Shown: positions 5,634 to 5,680 of the stretch, in pieces | Layout of the letters: every line of letters begins with the position of its first letter | How positions within the stretch are numbered: position 1 is the first letter of the stretch | NCBI GenBank assembly: GCA_902791785.1 | Contig: CADAXH010000088.1 | Coordinates: 1-5,680 of the forward strand | Reading direction: 5' to 3' | Length of the DNA stretch: 5,680 nucleotides | Origin: an uncultured Ruminococcus sp. | GTDB taxonomy: Bacteria > Bacillota > Clostridia > Oscillospirales > CAG-272 | Notes under the pieces: model-generated | Told to the model about the DNA's origin: nothing | Seen by the model: the letters and a program-made list of their open reading frames with translations, nothing else | Databases searched by the model: none | Position numbers and translations under genes: made by a program

Positions 5634-5680
5634 TTATTTACGTGATCTGTGTCTGAATTCAGATCTACGCTTTGCTCTCA
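5634..5680 (-). CDS. Possible C-terminal tail of a gene entering from the right (perhaps tnpB)
   Basis: One minus-strand frame is open from the right edge to TAA at 5636-5634, encoding RAKRRSEFRHRSRK. It is short and very basic, as RNA-binding protein tails can be, and its stop lies just before the putative guide-RNA scaffold, where tnpB would end. It is too short to identify; the other two minus frames have stops at 5678-5680 and about 5665-5667. Chance openness over 47 bp is quite likely. Confidence 0.2.
   Translation of the reverse strand, partial: RAKRRSEFRHRSRK

Larger units (their letters stand above)
5493..5680 (-). mobile_element. Right end of an IS200/IS605-type (TnpB-bearing) element; body lies beyond the window
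   Basis: Read on the minus strand, the block ATGAAGCCCCC (5535-5525), a hairpin, then GGGTAGTTCAC (5503-5493) has the layout I know from right ends of clostridial IS605/IStron-type elements, where GAAGCC, a terminal stem-loop and GGTAGTTCA close the element. Upstream, CCGGTCGGGACGCCGG and two GGGGCTA blocks resemble the conserved guide-RNA scaffold of the same elements. The outer boundary is placed at about 5493; the exact cleavage point cannot be set without the other end or an empty site. Identification is from remembered family patterns, not a search. Confidence 0.6.

Noticed and set aside
5515..5677. Minus-strand open frame from just after a TGA at 5680-5678 to a TAA near 5515 (about 54 codons)
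   Set aside because: It crosses the structured RNA region and lacks a ribosome site. It could be the frame of an eroded tnpB tail, since such tails often overlap the guide RNA, but the TGA at the edge and lack of recognisable motifs prevent a call.

Overview
The window looks like part of a Clostridia-type Firmicute chromosome, perhaps a gut or rumen Lachnospiraceae/Oscillospiraceae relative. The reasons are moderate-to-low GC, purine-rich Shine-Dalgarno sites, sigma-A-like promoters, multi-membrane-span GGDEF and HD-GYP proteins, a BspA-like (LRR_5) surface lipoprotein, and an IS200/IS605-type right end of the kind seen in clostridia. This placement is an inference from gene style; no rRNA or marker gene is present.

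Layout from left to right. (1) A GGDEF diguanylate cyclase gene on the minus strand is cut by the left edge, just before its GGDEF motif (1-829). (2) A divergent, AT-rich intergenic region (830-1122) holds candidate promoters for both neighbours, an inverted repeat centred on the leftward -10 element, and a leader hairpin that contains a strong but misplaced Shine-Dalgarno sequence. (3) A membrane HD-GYP cyclic-di-GMP phosphodiesterase lies on the plus strand (1123-2388). (4) A strong hairpin terminator (2405-2445) separates it from a convergent gene. (5) A second, complete GGDEF protein on the minus strand (2467-3561) is a close paralogue of the first, collinear without any gap over all 276 shared residues. 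It has a clear promoter. (6) A minus-strand terminator (3660-3697) belongs to the next gene. (7) A 576-residue leucine-rich-repeat lipoprotein of the BspA type (3727-5457, minus) carries about 18 repeats of 23 residues. (8) The right edge (about 5493-5680) matches the right end of an IS200/IS605-type element, including the presumed TnpB guide (omega/re) RNA on the minus strand. The body of the element would lie beyond the window.

How the genes fit together: the two cyclases would make cyclic-di-GMP and the HD-GYP protein between them would hydrolyse it. All three have unrelated-to-known-ligand membrane N-termini, so the cluster looks like a local make-and-break signalling module with separately controlled inputs. 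The LRR lipoprotein is a plausible surface or adhesion protein, and such proteins are common outputs of cyclic-di-GMP control, but nothing in the sequence directly links it to the module; the terminator at 3660-3697 makes it a separate transcription unit. The transposon end sits only about 35 bp before the LRR start codon, so that gene may depend on transcription coming out of the element.
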